A stretch of 64,000 bases of DNA. It comes from Polycyclovorans sp964425915. GTDB taxonomy: Bacteria; Pseudomonadota; Gammaproteobacteria; Nevskiales; Nevskiaceae. Below, one piece after another: positions 26,327 to 33,718 of the stretch. The first letter of the stretch is position 1. The number at the start of each line of letters is the position of its first letter. The stretch covers positions 62,001 to 126,000 of the forward strand of contig CAYROO010000007.1 of NCBI GenBank assembly GCA_964425915.1. The letters are read 5' to 3'. The position numbers and the translations under genes are program-made. The notes below the pieces were generated by a model. That model ran no database searches, was not told where the DNA came from, and worked only from the letters and a program-made list of their open reading frames with translations.

Positions 26327-27597
26327 GCCAGCCCCAGGGCGTCGAGCCGCTCGGTCACGCCGACCCTGGCCTTCAAGCCGCGCAACAGCCAGTAGAGCCC
26401 ACTCGCTGCCCGCCCGGCGAAGGCGAGTTCGGGTACCGGGCGGAAATGGCGAAGTGCGGCCAGGTCCTGACGCAGCGCCGCGCGGGCATCCTCAATCAGC
26501 CCGGCATCGGCGAAATCGAACATTGACGTTGCCAGCATGCGGTCAAGCACAGCCGCCGTGGACTGTTCGTACAGCGGCTGCAGACGTGGCAGCAGCGCCG
26601 CGCGCTGCCCGGGATCCGATGCCGCCTGTGACAGCGCACCGAGCCGATATAGCCCTGCATGCAGCGCCGGCCAGTCATGTTGCCGTGCCGCCTGAAGGAT
26701 GCTCGCCATGACGGGCTTGAGGGTGTTCGGCAGCCGTTTGACGCAGCCAAAGTCATAGACGGTCAGCGTGCCATCCGCGGCAAAGCCGAAGTTGCCGGGA
26801 TGCGGATCGGCGTGCACGACGCCGGCCACCAACACCTGCTGCAGGAGCCACGACAACAGGGTGTCACCGAGCTGATCGCGAATGGCCTGCGGATATTGGC
26901 TGGCGGTCGCCAGGTCATCCCCCGGGCAGGCCGTGGTGACCAGAACGGCAGAAGTGGACAAGGCCGCGACCGGCTCGGGATACCGCACGCGGGGATGGAC
27001 AACGGCACGCCGCATGGTCAGCAAATTGTCGAGCTCACAGCGGTAGTCGGTCTCTTCGCGCAGCCGCGCACGCACCTCGGCCAGCAGGCCGTCCAGCGCC
27101 ATGCCGTCGATCGGCAGCACGCGCGCCATGCGCAGGACCCGGCCCAGGGTATCGACGTCTTCGTCAACCGCCTCGGCAACGCCGGGATAGCGCAGTTTGA
27201 TGACCACCGCGCGGCCATCGGTCAGCCGTGCCGCGTGCACCTGGCCGATTGAGGCGGCCGCCATCGCCTGCGGTGTGATCTCAGTCACCTGAGCCCGCTG
27301 GGCGGGCGACCACTCGGCGTTCAGCACTGCCTCCATCTCGCCAAACGGACGCGCCACCGCGTCGCGCTGCAGTCGCGCCAGCGGGCCAGCCAACTCAGGC
27401 GGCAGCACATCGGCGTACTGCGACGCCAGCTGCCCGAGCTTCATGGCCGCGCCCTTCATCTGGCCCAAGGTTTCGAACCAGTCCTCACCGATGCGTGTCC
27501 AGGTCTGCGCGCGGTTGCTGCCACCTAGGCGGCTTGCCAGCAAGCGCCCGGCGGATCGCGCACCCACCCAAAGCAGCCGTCGACCCCGGTCAGCCAC
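26323..27597 (-). CDS. ABC1/UbiB-family atypical kinase
   Basis: AarF/ABC1/UbiB protein kinase-like ATPase. From GTG at 27597 (424 aa) it has the family-specific GQMKGAAMKLGQLASQYAD (KxGQ), MAAASIGQVHAARL (Ala-rich nucleotide loop), AVVIKLRYPGV (Lys), REETDYRCELDN (ExD), VHADPHPGNFGFAADG (catalytic HADPHPGN) and VYDFGCVKR (DFG). These are intact. Family members support ubiquinone and lipid biology; this short form is not UbiB itself (546 aa in E. coli) since no ubiE/ubiJ neighbours are present. The start choice overlaps the oxidoreductase stop by eight bases; much of the longer frame is shadow. Confidence 0.85.
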   Translation of the reverse strand: MADRGRRLLWVGARSAGRLLASRLGGSNRAQTWTRIGEDWFETLGQMKGAAMKLGQLASQYADVLPPELAGPLARLQRDAVARPFGEMEAVLNAEWSPAQRAQVTEITPQAMAAASIGQVHAARLTDGRAVVIKLRYPGVAEAVDEDVDTLGRVLRMARVLPIDGMALDGLLAEVRARLREETDYRCELDNLLTMRRAVVHPRVRYPEPVAALSTSAVLVTTACPGDDLATASQYPQAIRDQLGDTLLSWLLQQVLVAGVVHADPHPGNFGFAADGTLTVYDFGCVKRLPNTLKPVMASILQAARQHDWPALHAGLYRLGALSQAASDPGQRAALLPRLQPLYEQSTAAVLDRMLATSMFDFADAGLIEDARAALRQDLAALRHFRPVPELAFAGRAASGLYWLLRGLKARVGVTERLDALGLA

Positions 27598-28534
27598 GAC
27601 ACCACGCCAGGTAGCGATGAGCCAACACCACACCACTGTGCCAGGCGGCGCCCACCCGTGGCCCGGAAAAGCCGTCACCGGCATAGCCAAGGCCCAGCGC
27701 ACCATGCCACTGGGGACCGGGAGCCGCCTGCACCACCCGGGCATAGCGCCAGCGGTGATACGCCACCGGCTCCACCGGCCAGCCACAGGCCGCGAGCGCC
27801 CGCACCATCTGTTCCTGGACCGCCTCGGCGGGCACCTCGAAATGGGCTTCCGACCACTGCGGCCCGGCCTGCACGGTGATGCGCGCAGCACCCCCACGGC
27901 CCGGCTTGTCATGCTCCGTTGCAAGCCAGGCGACGGGTCCGTCAGCCGAACCGTCGAGATCAATGCTTGCCGGACAACCCGGGAGACAGGCCGCCATCAA
28001 GGTCAGACAGGGCGCGTAGGTGACCGGCGGCGGTGGCGGTGCCACGGCCGGCAGCAGCGCGGTCAACTGTGGCACTGGCACGGTCAGCATCACCGCATCG
28101 TAAGGCCCTGCGGTCGAGGTAGCACCGGCAGGTTCATGCAGGGTCAGCCACCAGCCGTCTGCACGACGCGCCAAGCGCGTCACCGTGACACTGGACGCAA
28201 TCGACAAGCCGTTCGCCCAGGTGGCGGGAAGCTGCCGCATCTGCGGCACCCCGATCCAGGCATCAACTGCGCGCCCATGAAAATCCCAGGCCTGCAGGGT
28301 GCTGGCCGAGGCCAGACGCAGTCCAGCCGAATCGTCCGGCTGTGCGTGAAGGCGGACAAACTGCGCGCCGTGGTCAAAGTCGCCGACCGGCGTCGTGCGG
28401 GTGGCAATGCGACCGCCCGCGAAGCGTCCCTTGTCGAACACCCGCGACATCACGCCGTGCGCGTGCAGGGTCTTCGCGCAGGCGAGGCCTGCCGCACCGG
28501 CACCGACAATGGCAACTACAGGGGACGAGGACAC
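27590..28534 (-). CDS. renalase-like NAD(P)/FAD-dependent oxidoreductase
   Basis: Flavin amine-oxidase-fold protein (COG3380, renalase-like). PVVAIVGAGAAGLACAKTL is the GxGxxG dinucleotide site, followed by VFDKGRFAGGRIATRT and DFDHGAQFVRLH; the C-terminal LGYAGDGFSGPRVGAAWHSG closes the FAD site. GTG at 28534 (314 aa) puts the FAD motif at the N-terminus as in the family; GTG at 28615 would add 27 residues and cannot be excluded. Neither has a strong ribosome-binding site. With the photolyase-like and ABC1 genes it forms a compact three-gene set downstream of the tRNAs. Confidence 0.82.
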   Translation of the reverse strand: MSSSPVVAIVGAGAAGLACAKTLHAHGVMSRVFDKGRFAGGRIATRTTPVGDFDHGAQFVRLHAQPDDSAGLRLASASTLQAWDFHGRAVDAWIGVPQMRQLPATWANGLSIASSVTVTRLARRADGWWLTLHEPAGATSTAGPYDAVMLTVPVPQLTALLPAVAPPPPPVTYAPCLTLMAACLPGCPASIDLDGSADGPVAWLATEHDKPGRGGAARITVQAGPQWSEAHFEVPAEAVQEQMVRALAACGWPVEPVAYHRWRYARVVQAAPGPQWHGALGLGYAGDGFSGPRVGAAWHSGVVLAHRYLAWCRG

Positions 28535-28627
28535 AGCGGCATCGGAAGGAAGCGAGCGACAAGCCTGACGCAAATCCGTCAGGCGGTCGATCTGTGCAAG
28601 CCGCGCCGTGATCACGAAGAAGGCAGA

Positions 28628-28704
28628 TGGCGGGCTCGGAGAGATTCGAACTCCCGACCCCCAAGTTCGTAGCCTGGTGCTCTATCCAGCTGAGCTACGA
28701 GCCC
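28628..28704 (-). tRNA. tRNA-Arg (anticodon ACG)
   Basis: Cloverleaf on the minus strand: acceptor GGGCTCG/CGAGCCC, D-arm GCTCAGCTGGATAGAGC, anticodon loop CTACGAA (ACG), T-loop TTCGAAT, encoded CCA. 77 bases. Almost identical in D-arm and anticodon arm to the tRNA-Arg at 28854-28930, with a different acceptor stem. Confidence 0.96.
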
Positions 28705-28727
28705 GCAAAAACTGCCGCTTCGAAAAC

Positions 28728-28819
28728 TGGCGGAGAGTGAGGGATTCGAACCCTCGATAGGGGATAAACCCTATACTCCCTTAGCAGGGGAGCGCCTTCG
28801 TCCACTCGGCCAACTCTCC
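28728..28819 (-). tRNA. tRNA-Ser (anticodon GCT)
   Basis: 92-base class II tRNA: acceptor GGAGAGT/ACTCTCC, anticodon stem-loop CTCCC-CTGCTAA-GGGAG (GCT), a long variable arm (about 20 bases), T-loop TTCGAAT and encoded CCA. Middle gene of the tRNA trio downstream of csrA, a gammaproteobacterial arrangement. Confidence 0.96.
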
Positions 28820-28853
28820 GGGACGACGCGAGGGAAGCTCCCTCACACCACAA

Positions 28854-28930
28854 TGGCGCGCCCGGAAGGATTCGAACCTCCGACCCCCAAGTTCGTAGCC
28901 TGGTGCTCTATCCAGCTGAGCTACGGGCGC
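28854..28930 (-). tRNA. tRNA-Arg (anticodon ACG)
   Basis: Acceptor GCGCCCG/CGGGCGC, same D-arm and anticodon arm as the other tRNA-Arg, loop CTACGAA (ACG), T-loop TTCGAAT, encoded CCA; 77 bases. First of three tRNAs after csrA. Confidence 0.96.
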
Positions 28931-28962
28931 CCCGCGCCTGCGCAAAGCACCCAGGCGGCGCG

Positions 28963-28991
28963 ATTGTAGCGACGACCCGCCCTCAGGTAAA
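28963..28991 (-). promoter_or_regulatory. tRNA cluster promoter
   Basis: On the minus strand TTTACC, 17-base spacer, TACAAT, followed by a GC-rich discriminator (CGCGCC), typical of stringently controlled stable-RNA promoters. It lies between the csrA stop and the first tRNA-Arg, about 32 bases upstream of the tRNA. Confidence 0.75.
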
Positions 28992-28995
28992 GGAA

Positions 28996-29214
28996 TCAGT
29001 CGCCCTTCTTGCCGCTGGGATCGGCCGCTGCGGCTGCTGCGGCAGCGGCAGCCCGCTCGCGCTCACGTTCGACCAACTCACCGCGATGCACCGGCACTTC
29101 CTTCGGCGCCATCACACCGAGTCGTACCTGGCCTCCCTTGATGTCCAGAACGGTGACGGTGATGCCGCCACCAATGATGACGGTCTCACCGACTCTCCGC
29201 GTCAGGATCAGCAT
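28996..29214 (-). CDS. csrA: carbon storage regulator CsrA with Ala-rich tail
   Basis: RNA-binding dimer that controls translation at GGA motifs. The core MLILTRRVGETVIIGG...GVMAPKEVPVHR is canonical, including the RNA-contact segments LTRR and APKEVPVHR. Ordinary CsrA ends near 61 residues; here the C-terminus continues with acidic/basic ERERERAAAAAAAAAA and PSGKKGD (72 aa). The ATG has a GGGGAA ribosome-binding site that itself contains a GGA. It sits upstream of tRNA-Arg/Ser genes as in many gammaproteobacteria, but lysC-alaS is over 33 kb away. Confidence 0.95.
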   Translation of the reverse strand: MLILTRRVGETVIIGGGITVTVLDIKGGQVRLGVMAPKEVPVHRGELVERERERAAAAAAAAAADPSGKKGD

Positions 29215-29328
29215 GTTGTTTCCCCACTGTCGTTCTTTCGTTCGCTAATTTTGACACCCGTTGCCCCCCAGGGTCACGTCTTTATCGACAAAGGGTGTAC
29301 CCCGCCGTGTCTGCAGGCCCTGCAAAAC

Positions 29329-29354
29329 AAAAAAACGCCGGCACTCGGCCGGCG
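29329..29354 (-). terminator. intrinsic terminator after the CoA-transferase gene
   Basis: Minus-strand hairpin CGCCGGC-loop-GCCGGCG (29336-29354) followed by T7 (29329-29335), 27 bases after the CoA-transferase stop. It insulates csrA from the upstream acyl-CoA operon. Confidence 0.88.
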
Positions 29355-29380
29355 CTGATGCAGCAGAGGCCACGCGGGTG

Positions 29381-30478
29381 TCAGCGTCCAAGAATCTCCG
29401 CCGTGTTCGCGCCCAACAGCGGCGCTGACCCGCCACTGGGCTGGGCATGACTGAACTGGATGGGCAGGCCAATAGCCGGCTTGCCCCCCAGCATCTCCAC
29501 CAGCCCACGCGCCCTAACCTGCTCGTTCTGCAGGGCCTCCTCCAAGGTGAGAATGCCGGAGACACAGGTATCCTCGTGCGCCAGCAGCGCTTCCCACTCG
29601 TCACGCGTGCGCTGTTTGAACAAGGTCGTCAGCGCCTCACGCAGCGGAGCGCCCTTGGGGCCCGGTGACAGCGGCAGCTTGAGCAACTCGGTGGCGCCAG
29701 CCAGTTCCAGCAACCGCTTGAAGAACTTGAACTCCAGAGATCCCACCGCGAGGTGGCGGCCATCCGCCGTCTCGTAGAGCGCGTAGTTCGGCATCCCGCC
29801 GGACAGCCCATCCTCACCCGGGCGAGGCACCTGGCCCATCGTTCGCAGTGCGCTCAGCGCGGCCACTTGAAGCGCCAGGGTGCCGTCCATCATCCCGACG
29901 TCGACGAAGGTCCCCTCGCCCGAGCTGCGGGCGCCGAGCACAGCGGCAAGTATCCCCACCGCGCACGTCAGTGCCCCACCCGCGAGATCCGCCACCTGGA
30001 AGTTACCCTGCACTGGCGCGCCACCGGCGACCGCGTTCTGGTCCAGATCCCCGGCATAGCCCCGATAGTTCATATCGTGACCGGGCCGGTTGGCGTAGGG
30101 CCCGGTCTGGCCGTAGCCGGTCAGCGCGGCGTATACCAGCTTGGGGTTGCGTGCCCGCAGCGTTTCGTAGTCACACCCGAGCTTCTTCATGACGCCAGGG
30201 CGAAATGACTCCAGCACCACGTCAGCCTGGTCAGCAAGCTGTCGAAACGCCTCGGCATCCTCCGCTTTGCGCAGATCGAGCACCACCGATTTCTTGCCAC
30301 GATTGACGAGCTGAAACATCTCCTCAGACAGGCTGCGGCAGTAGTCGCCAACCCCCGGCTCCTCGATCTTGATGACCTCGGCCCCCATCTGCGCCAGATA
30401 CAGTGAGCAGAAGGGCCCCGGCAGCAGGCGGGACAGATCGAGGACCCGCAGGCCCTCCAGCAAAGGGTTACGTGACAT
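29381..30478 (-). CDS. CaiB/BaiF (family III) CoA-transferase, alpha-methylacyl-CoA racemase-like
   Basis: Family III CoA-transferase fold. LDLSRLLPGPFCSLYLAQMGAEVIKIE, VLDLRKAED, GYGQTGPYANRPGHDMNY and VADLAGGALTC are hallmark blocks; the His and Asp in GHDMNY and VADLAGG correspond to catalytic residues of alpha-methylacyl-CoA racemase. 365 aa from ATG at 30478 (GTG at 30493, overlapping the dehydrogenase stop, is possible). Follows an acyl-CoA dehydrogenase gene, so branched-chain or methyl-lipid degradation is the best context guess. Confidence 0.88.
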   Translation of the reverse strand: MSRNPLLEGLRVLDLSRLLPGPFCSLYLAQMGAEVIKIEEPGVGDYCRSLSEEMFQLVNRGKKSVVLDLRKAEDAEAFRQLADQADVVLESFRPGVMKKLGCDYETLRARNPKLVYAALTGYGQTGPYANRPGHDMNYRGYAGDLDQNAVAGGAPVQGNFQVADLAGGALTCAVGILAAVLGARSSGEGTFVDVGMMDGTLALQVAALSALRTMGQVPRPGEDGLSGGMPNYALYETADGRHLAVGSLEFKFFKRLLELAGATELLKLPLSPGPKGAPLREALTTLFKQRTRDEWEALLAHEDTCVSGILTLEEALQNEQVRARGLVEMLGGKPAIGLPIQFSHAQPSGGSAPLLGANTAEILGR

Positions 30479-30489
30479 GGCGTCCGTTC

Positions 30490-31626
30490 TCACAGTGTGC
30501 GGGCGATCAGTTCCTTCATGATCTCATTGGTGCCGCCGTAGATCCGCTGGGCGCGGGCATCGATCCAAGCCTTGGCGACCGGGTACTCCATCATGTAGCC
30601 GTAGCCGCCATGCAGCTGCACACACTCGTCGATGACCTTGCACATCAGGTCGGAGGTCCAGTACTTCGCCATGGCAGCGTCGTCGACACCCAGCTTCTTC
30701 TTGGCGACCTGCTCGATGCAGCGATCAACAAAGGTGCGCCCAATCGCCAACTCGGTCTTCAATTCGGCGAGCTTGAAACGGGTGTTCTGGAAGCTCGCCA
30801 CCGATTTGCCGAACACCTTGCGGCCACGGGTGTATTCGATGGTCTTTTCCAGCACCGCCTCGGCGCCCGAAATCGAGGTGATGGCAATGATCAGGCGCTC
30901 CCACGCCAGTTCCTGCATCAGCATGACGAAGCCCATCCCCTCACGGCCGAGCAGGTTGGACTTGGGTACACGGACGTTCTCGAAGAACAGCTCACAGGTG
31001 TCCTGAGCGTGCATGCCCACCTTCTTCAGCGGCTTGCCCTTGGTAAAGCCCGCACGATCGGCCTCGACCAGAATCAGGGAGATGTCCTTGGCACCCTCAC
31101 CGGTGTCGCCGGTCTTCGCGACCAACACCACCAAGTCGCAGAGATAGCCGTTGGTAATGAAGATCTTGGAGCCATTGATGACGTAATCATCACCGTCGGC
31201 CACCGCACGGGTCTTGACGCCCTGAAGGTCCGAACCGGTGCCCGGCTCGGTCATGGCGATGGCGGTGACGGTCTCGCCGGACGCCATCTTGGGCAGCCAC
31301 GCCGCCTTCTGCTCCGGCGTGCCGAAATTGTTGATGTAGTGGGCAACGATTTCACTGTGCAGCGGCCAGCCGATGCCGGTGGCGCCGGCGCGGGCCAGTT
31401 CTTCCATCTGCACCACGCTGAACAGGCGGTCGCCGGTGCCGCCGAATTCCTCCGGCATCGACATGTTGAGCATGCCCAGCTCACCGGCGCGATTCCAGAT
31501 CTGGCGATCCACATGCTGCTGCGTTTCCCAGCGCTCGTGGTGCGGCATCACCTCTTCTTCGATGAAGCGGCGGGTGGTCTTGCGGAAGTCTTCGTGGTCG
31601 GAGGTGAACAGCGTGCGGGGGATCAT
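30490..31626 (-). CDS. acyl-CoA dehydrogenase
   Basis: FAD-dependent dehydrogenase of the first beta-oxidation step. 378 aa. Motifs: ELGMLNMSMPEEFGG (N-domain), AIAMTEPGTGSDLQGVKT (FAD/substrate block), FITNGYLCDLVVLVAKT and the C-terminal QRIYGGTNEIMKELI with the catalytic Glu (TNE). ATG at 31626 has a GGAG-type ribosome site. Overlaps the next gene if GTG is used there. Confidence 0.93.
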   Translation of the reverse strand: MIPRTLFTSDHEDFRKTTRRFIEEEVMPHHERWETQQHVDRQIWNRAGELGMLNMSMPEEFGGTGDRLFSVVQMEELARAGATGIGWPLHSEIVAHYINNFGTPEQKAAWLPKMASGETVTAIAMTEPGTGSDLQGVKTRAVADGDDYVINGSKIFITNGYLCDLVVLVAKTGDTGEGAKDISLILVEADRAGFTKGKPLKKVGMHAQDTCELFFENVRVPKSNLLGREGMGFVMLMQELAWERLIIAITSISGAEAVLEKTIEYTRGRKVFGKSVASFQNTRFKLAELKTELAIGRTFVDRCIEQVAKKKLGVDDAAMAKYWTSDLMCKVIDECVQLHGGYGYMMEYPVAKAWIDARAQRIYGGTNEIMKELIARTL

Positions 31627-31798
31627 CGGGGCTCCAGGAAATGTTAATTACCGTACATCGGCTTTTCGCCGACGCCGATGGTAACAGACCCTAACGCGAA
31701 CACCAGCGAGATCCCTCAAAACTCTGACGAGACCTGATAATCAGTCCATGAGCTCGCCAGAATCAGCCTCAGACCAAAGAGGTAACTAATATTACCGA
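31627..31798. other. intergenic region with short palindromes
   Basis: 172-base gap between the alcohol dehydrogenase 3' end and the acyl-CoA dehydrogenase start. It holds the palindrome CTGATAATCAG (31734-31744), the repeat GGTAA-6-TTACC (31781-31796) just past the dehydrogenase stop, and a CATCGGC...GCCGATG stem near 31655-31675. A promoter for the acyl-CoA dehydrogenase gene is expected but none is convincing. No ORF or T-run terminator was seen. Confidence 0.35.
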
Positions 31799-32932
31799 TC
31801 ACGCAAACATGATGACCTGACGCACCGCCTCCCCGCGCGCCAGCCGATCAAAGGCGAGATTGATGTCGGCCAGCGGCAAACGGTGCGTCAACAAACGCTC
31901 CACCGGCAGACGACCGGCGCGATAGAGCGCGATGAAGCGCGGCACGTCGCGACGCGGGACGCAGGAACCCATATAGGACCCCTTCACCGTTCGCTCTTCC
32001 GCCACCAGGCTCACCGCGGGCACCGCGAACTGGCGCGCCGGATGCGGCAACCCCACCGTCACGGTGAGCCCACCGCGGCGGGTGGACTGGTATGCCTGGG
32101 CCAGAACCTGCTCATGCCCGACCGTCTCCACCGCCACCTCGACGCCTCCCTGCACAGCGCAACGCACCGCGGCAGCGACATCGACCTCGGGTCCGGCCAG
32201 GATGGTATGGGTGGCGCCCAGATCGCGCGCCAGCGCCAACTTGTCCTCCCGCACGTCCACCGCCACCACTGGATTGGCGCCGGCGGCGACGGCCCCCAGC
32301 AGCGCGGCCAAGCCGACCCCGCCCAAGCCGAACACGGCCAGACTCTGCCCGGGTGCAATCCGCGCGGTATTGACGACGGCGCCGACGCCGGTCATCACCG
32401 CACAGCCGAACAGGGCCGCGATCTCGGGCGGCAGGTCGGCATCCACCTTCACCGCCGAATGCTGGGACACCACCGTGTGCTCGGCAAAACCCGAGACACC
32501 GAGGTGCTGGTTGAGCGGGGTATGACCATCGTGAAACGGCCGATGCCCGGACAGCAGCGCACCGGCGACATTCGCCGCGGCACCCGGCTCACACAGCGCC
32601 GACCGCCCCTCCGCGCAGGGCGCACAATGGCCGCAGACCGGCACAAACGAGAACACCACCGAATCGCCGGGCGCGAACGCGGTCACACCATCGCCACAAG
32701 CCTCCACCACCCCCGCCGCCTCATGGCCCAGCACCATCGGCATCACCCGCGGCCGCGCGCCATCGATCACCGACAGGTCGGAATGGCAGAGCCCCGCCGC
32801 CCGCACCCGTACCAGCAATTCCCCCGGGCCGGGCGGCGCCAGACGCACCGTCTCGATACGGAGCGGTTGCGACGTCACATAGGGCGTGGGAAGGCCCATC
32901 TCGCGTAGTACGGCAGCTCGGGTCGTGATCAT
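31799..32932 (-). CDS. zinc-dependent alcohol dehydrogenase
   Basis: MDR-type alcohol dehydrogenase. Catalytic zinc ligands GLCHSD and GHEAAG, the structural zinc lobe CGHCAPCAEGRSALC (four Cys), and the NAD site GLGGVGLAALLGAVAAGA. 377 aa. Overlaps the thioesterase gene by 4 bases, so part of the acyl-CoA operon; a role with lipid-derived alcohols is plausible. Confidence 0.9.
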   Translation of the reverse strand: MITTRAAVLREMGLPTPYVTSQPLRIETVRLAPPGPGELLVRVRAAGLCHSDLSVIDGARPRVMPMVLGHEAAGVVEACGDGVTAFAPGDSVVFSFVPVCGHCAPCAEGRSALCEPGAAANVAGALLSGHRPFHDGHTPLNQHLGVSGFAEHTVVSQHSAVKVDADLPPEIAALFGCAVMTGVGAVVNTARIAPGQSLAVFGLGGVGLAALLGAVAAGANPVVAVDVREDKLALARDLGATHTILAGPEVDVAAAVRCAVQGGVEVAVETVGHEQVLAQAYQSTRRGGLTVTVGLPHPARQFAVPAVSLVAEERTVKGSYMGSCVPRRDVPRFIALYRAGRLPVERLLTHRLPLADINLAFDRLARGEAVRQVIMFA

Positions 32933-33393
32933 GATGCGGTCACCGATTCAGCAGGATGAGCGGGGTTGTGCAGGGCCTGTAGCGCAGCGCGCAGCGCGCC
33001 CTCCAAAGGCACCGGCCGGCGCTGCTGACGATCGACGAAGACGTGAACGAAGCTGCCTTCAGCCGCCGGCTGATCATCGCCTTCTCGGAAAAGGCCCACC
33101 TGATAGCGAACACTGCTGCGCCCCAGGTGCAGCACGCGCAATCCGGCATCGATACGATCCGGAAACGCCAGCGGCGCGTGATACTGGCACTCGGAACCGA
33201 CGCACAGTCCGATCACCGACCCGCGGTGAATGTCGAGGCCGCCTTCGACGATCAGATAGCGGTTGATGACCGTGTCGAAGTAGCTGTAGTACTCAACATT
33301 ATTGACGTGACCGTAGACGTCGTTGTCTTTCCAGCGGGTTTCGACGACGGCGAACCTCGGGTAGTCGGTCCGGTGGGTCTGCGGCGTGGCCAT
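32929..33393 (-). CDS. 4HBT-type acyl-CoA thioesterase
   Basis: 154-aa hotdog-fold thioesterase of the 4-hydroxybenzoyl-CoA type. Catalytic Asp in RWKDNDVYGHVNNVEYYSYF, followed by SECQYHAPLAFPDRI. Full length is normal. Overlaps the alcohol dehydrogenase start by four bases and follows ACBP closely. Confidence 0.88.
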   Translation of the reverse strand: MATPQTHRTDYPRFAVVETRWKDNDVYGHVNNVEYYSYFDTVINRYLIVEGGLDIHRGSVIGLCVGSECQYHAPLAFPDRIDAGLRVLHLGRSSVRYQVGLFREGDDQPAAEGSFVHVFVDRQQRRPVPLEGALRAALQALHNPAHPAESVTAS

Positions 33394-33398
33394 GCCGC

Positions 33399-33665
33399 TT
33401 ACTTGTGCGTCTTCAGCAGCGCGGCAACCTTATCGATATAGCCCTTGCGCGCGGCCTCTGCCGACAGACCTTTGAGCTTGGCCCAGGCGTCGTACTTGGC
33501 GCGCCCGACCATGTCGAGCATGCCTGGACGGCTTCCGCTGACGTCGCCCTCGCTGGCCTGCTTGAAGTGGGCGTAGAGGAACAGCATGTCTTCGTTAGCG
33601 GGCCGCTTGGTCAGCGTCTTGACGTCCGCCTGAGCCTGGGAGAATGCAGCGGTGGAATCACTCAT
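33399..33665 (-). CDS. acyl-CoA-binding protein (ACBP)
   Basis: 88-aa four-helix acyl-CoA carrier. AFSQAQADVKTLTKRPANEDMLFLYAHFKQ and MVGRAKYDAWAKLKGLS match the ACBP consensus (the KYDAW block contacts CoA). Such proteins are widespread in eukaryotes and patchy in bacteria. It heads an operon with a thioesterase and an alcohol dehydrogenase, so it likely hands long-chain acyl-CoA to these enzymes. Confidence 0.93.
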   Translation of the reverse strand: MSDSTAAFSQAQADVKTLTKRPANEDMLFLYAHFKQASEGDVSGSRPGMLDMVGRAKYDAWAKLKGLSAEAARKGYIDKVAALLKTHK

Positions 33666-33718
33666 GACAACTCCGAAAATGAGAACCGACCCGATTTATA
33701 GCATGCGTCAACGCGCGG

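Noticed and set aside
29283..29296. CTTTATCGACAAAG near-palindrome upstream of csrA
   Set aside because: Short and imperfect; no second copy or conserved setting visible.
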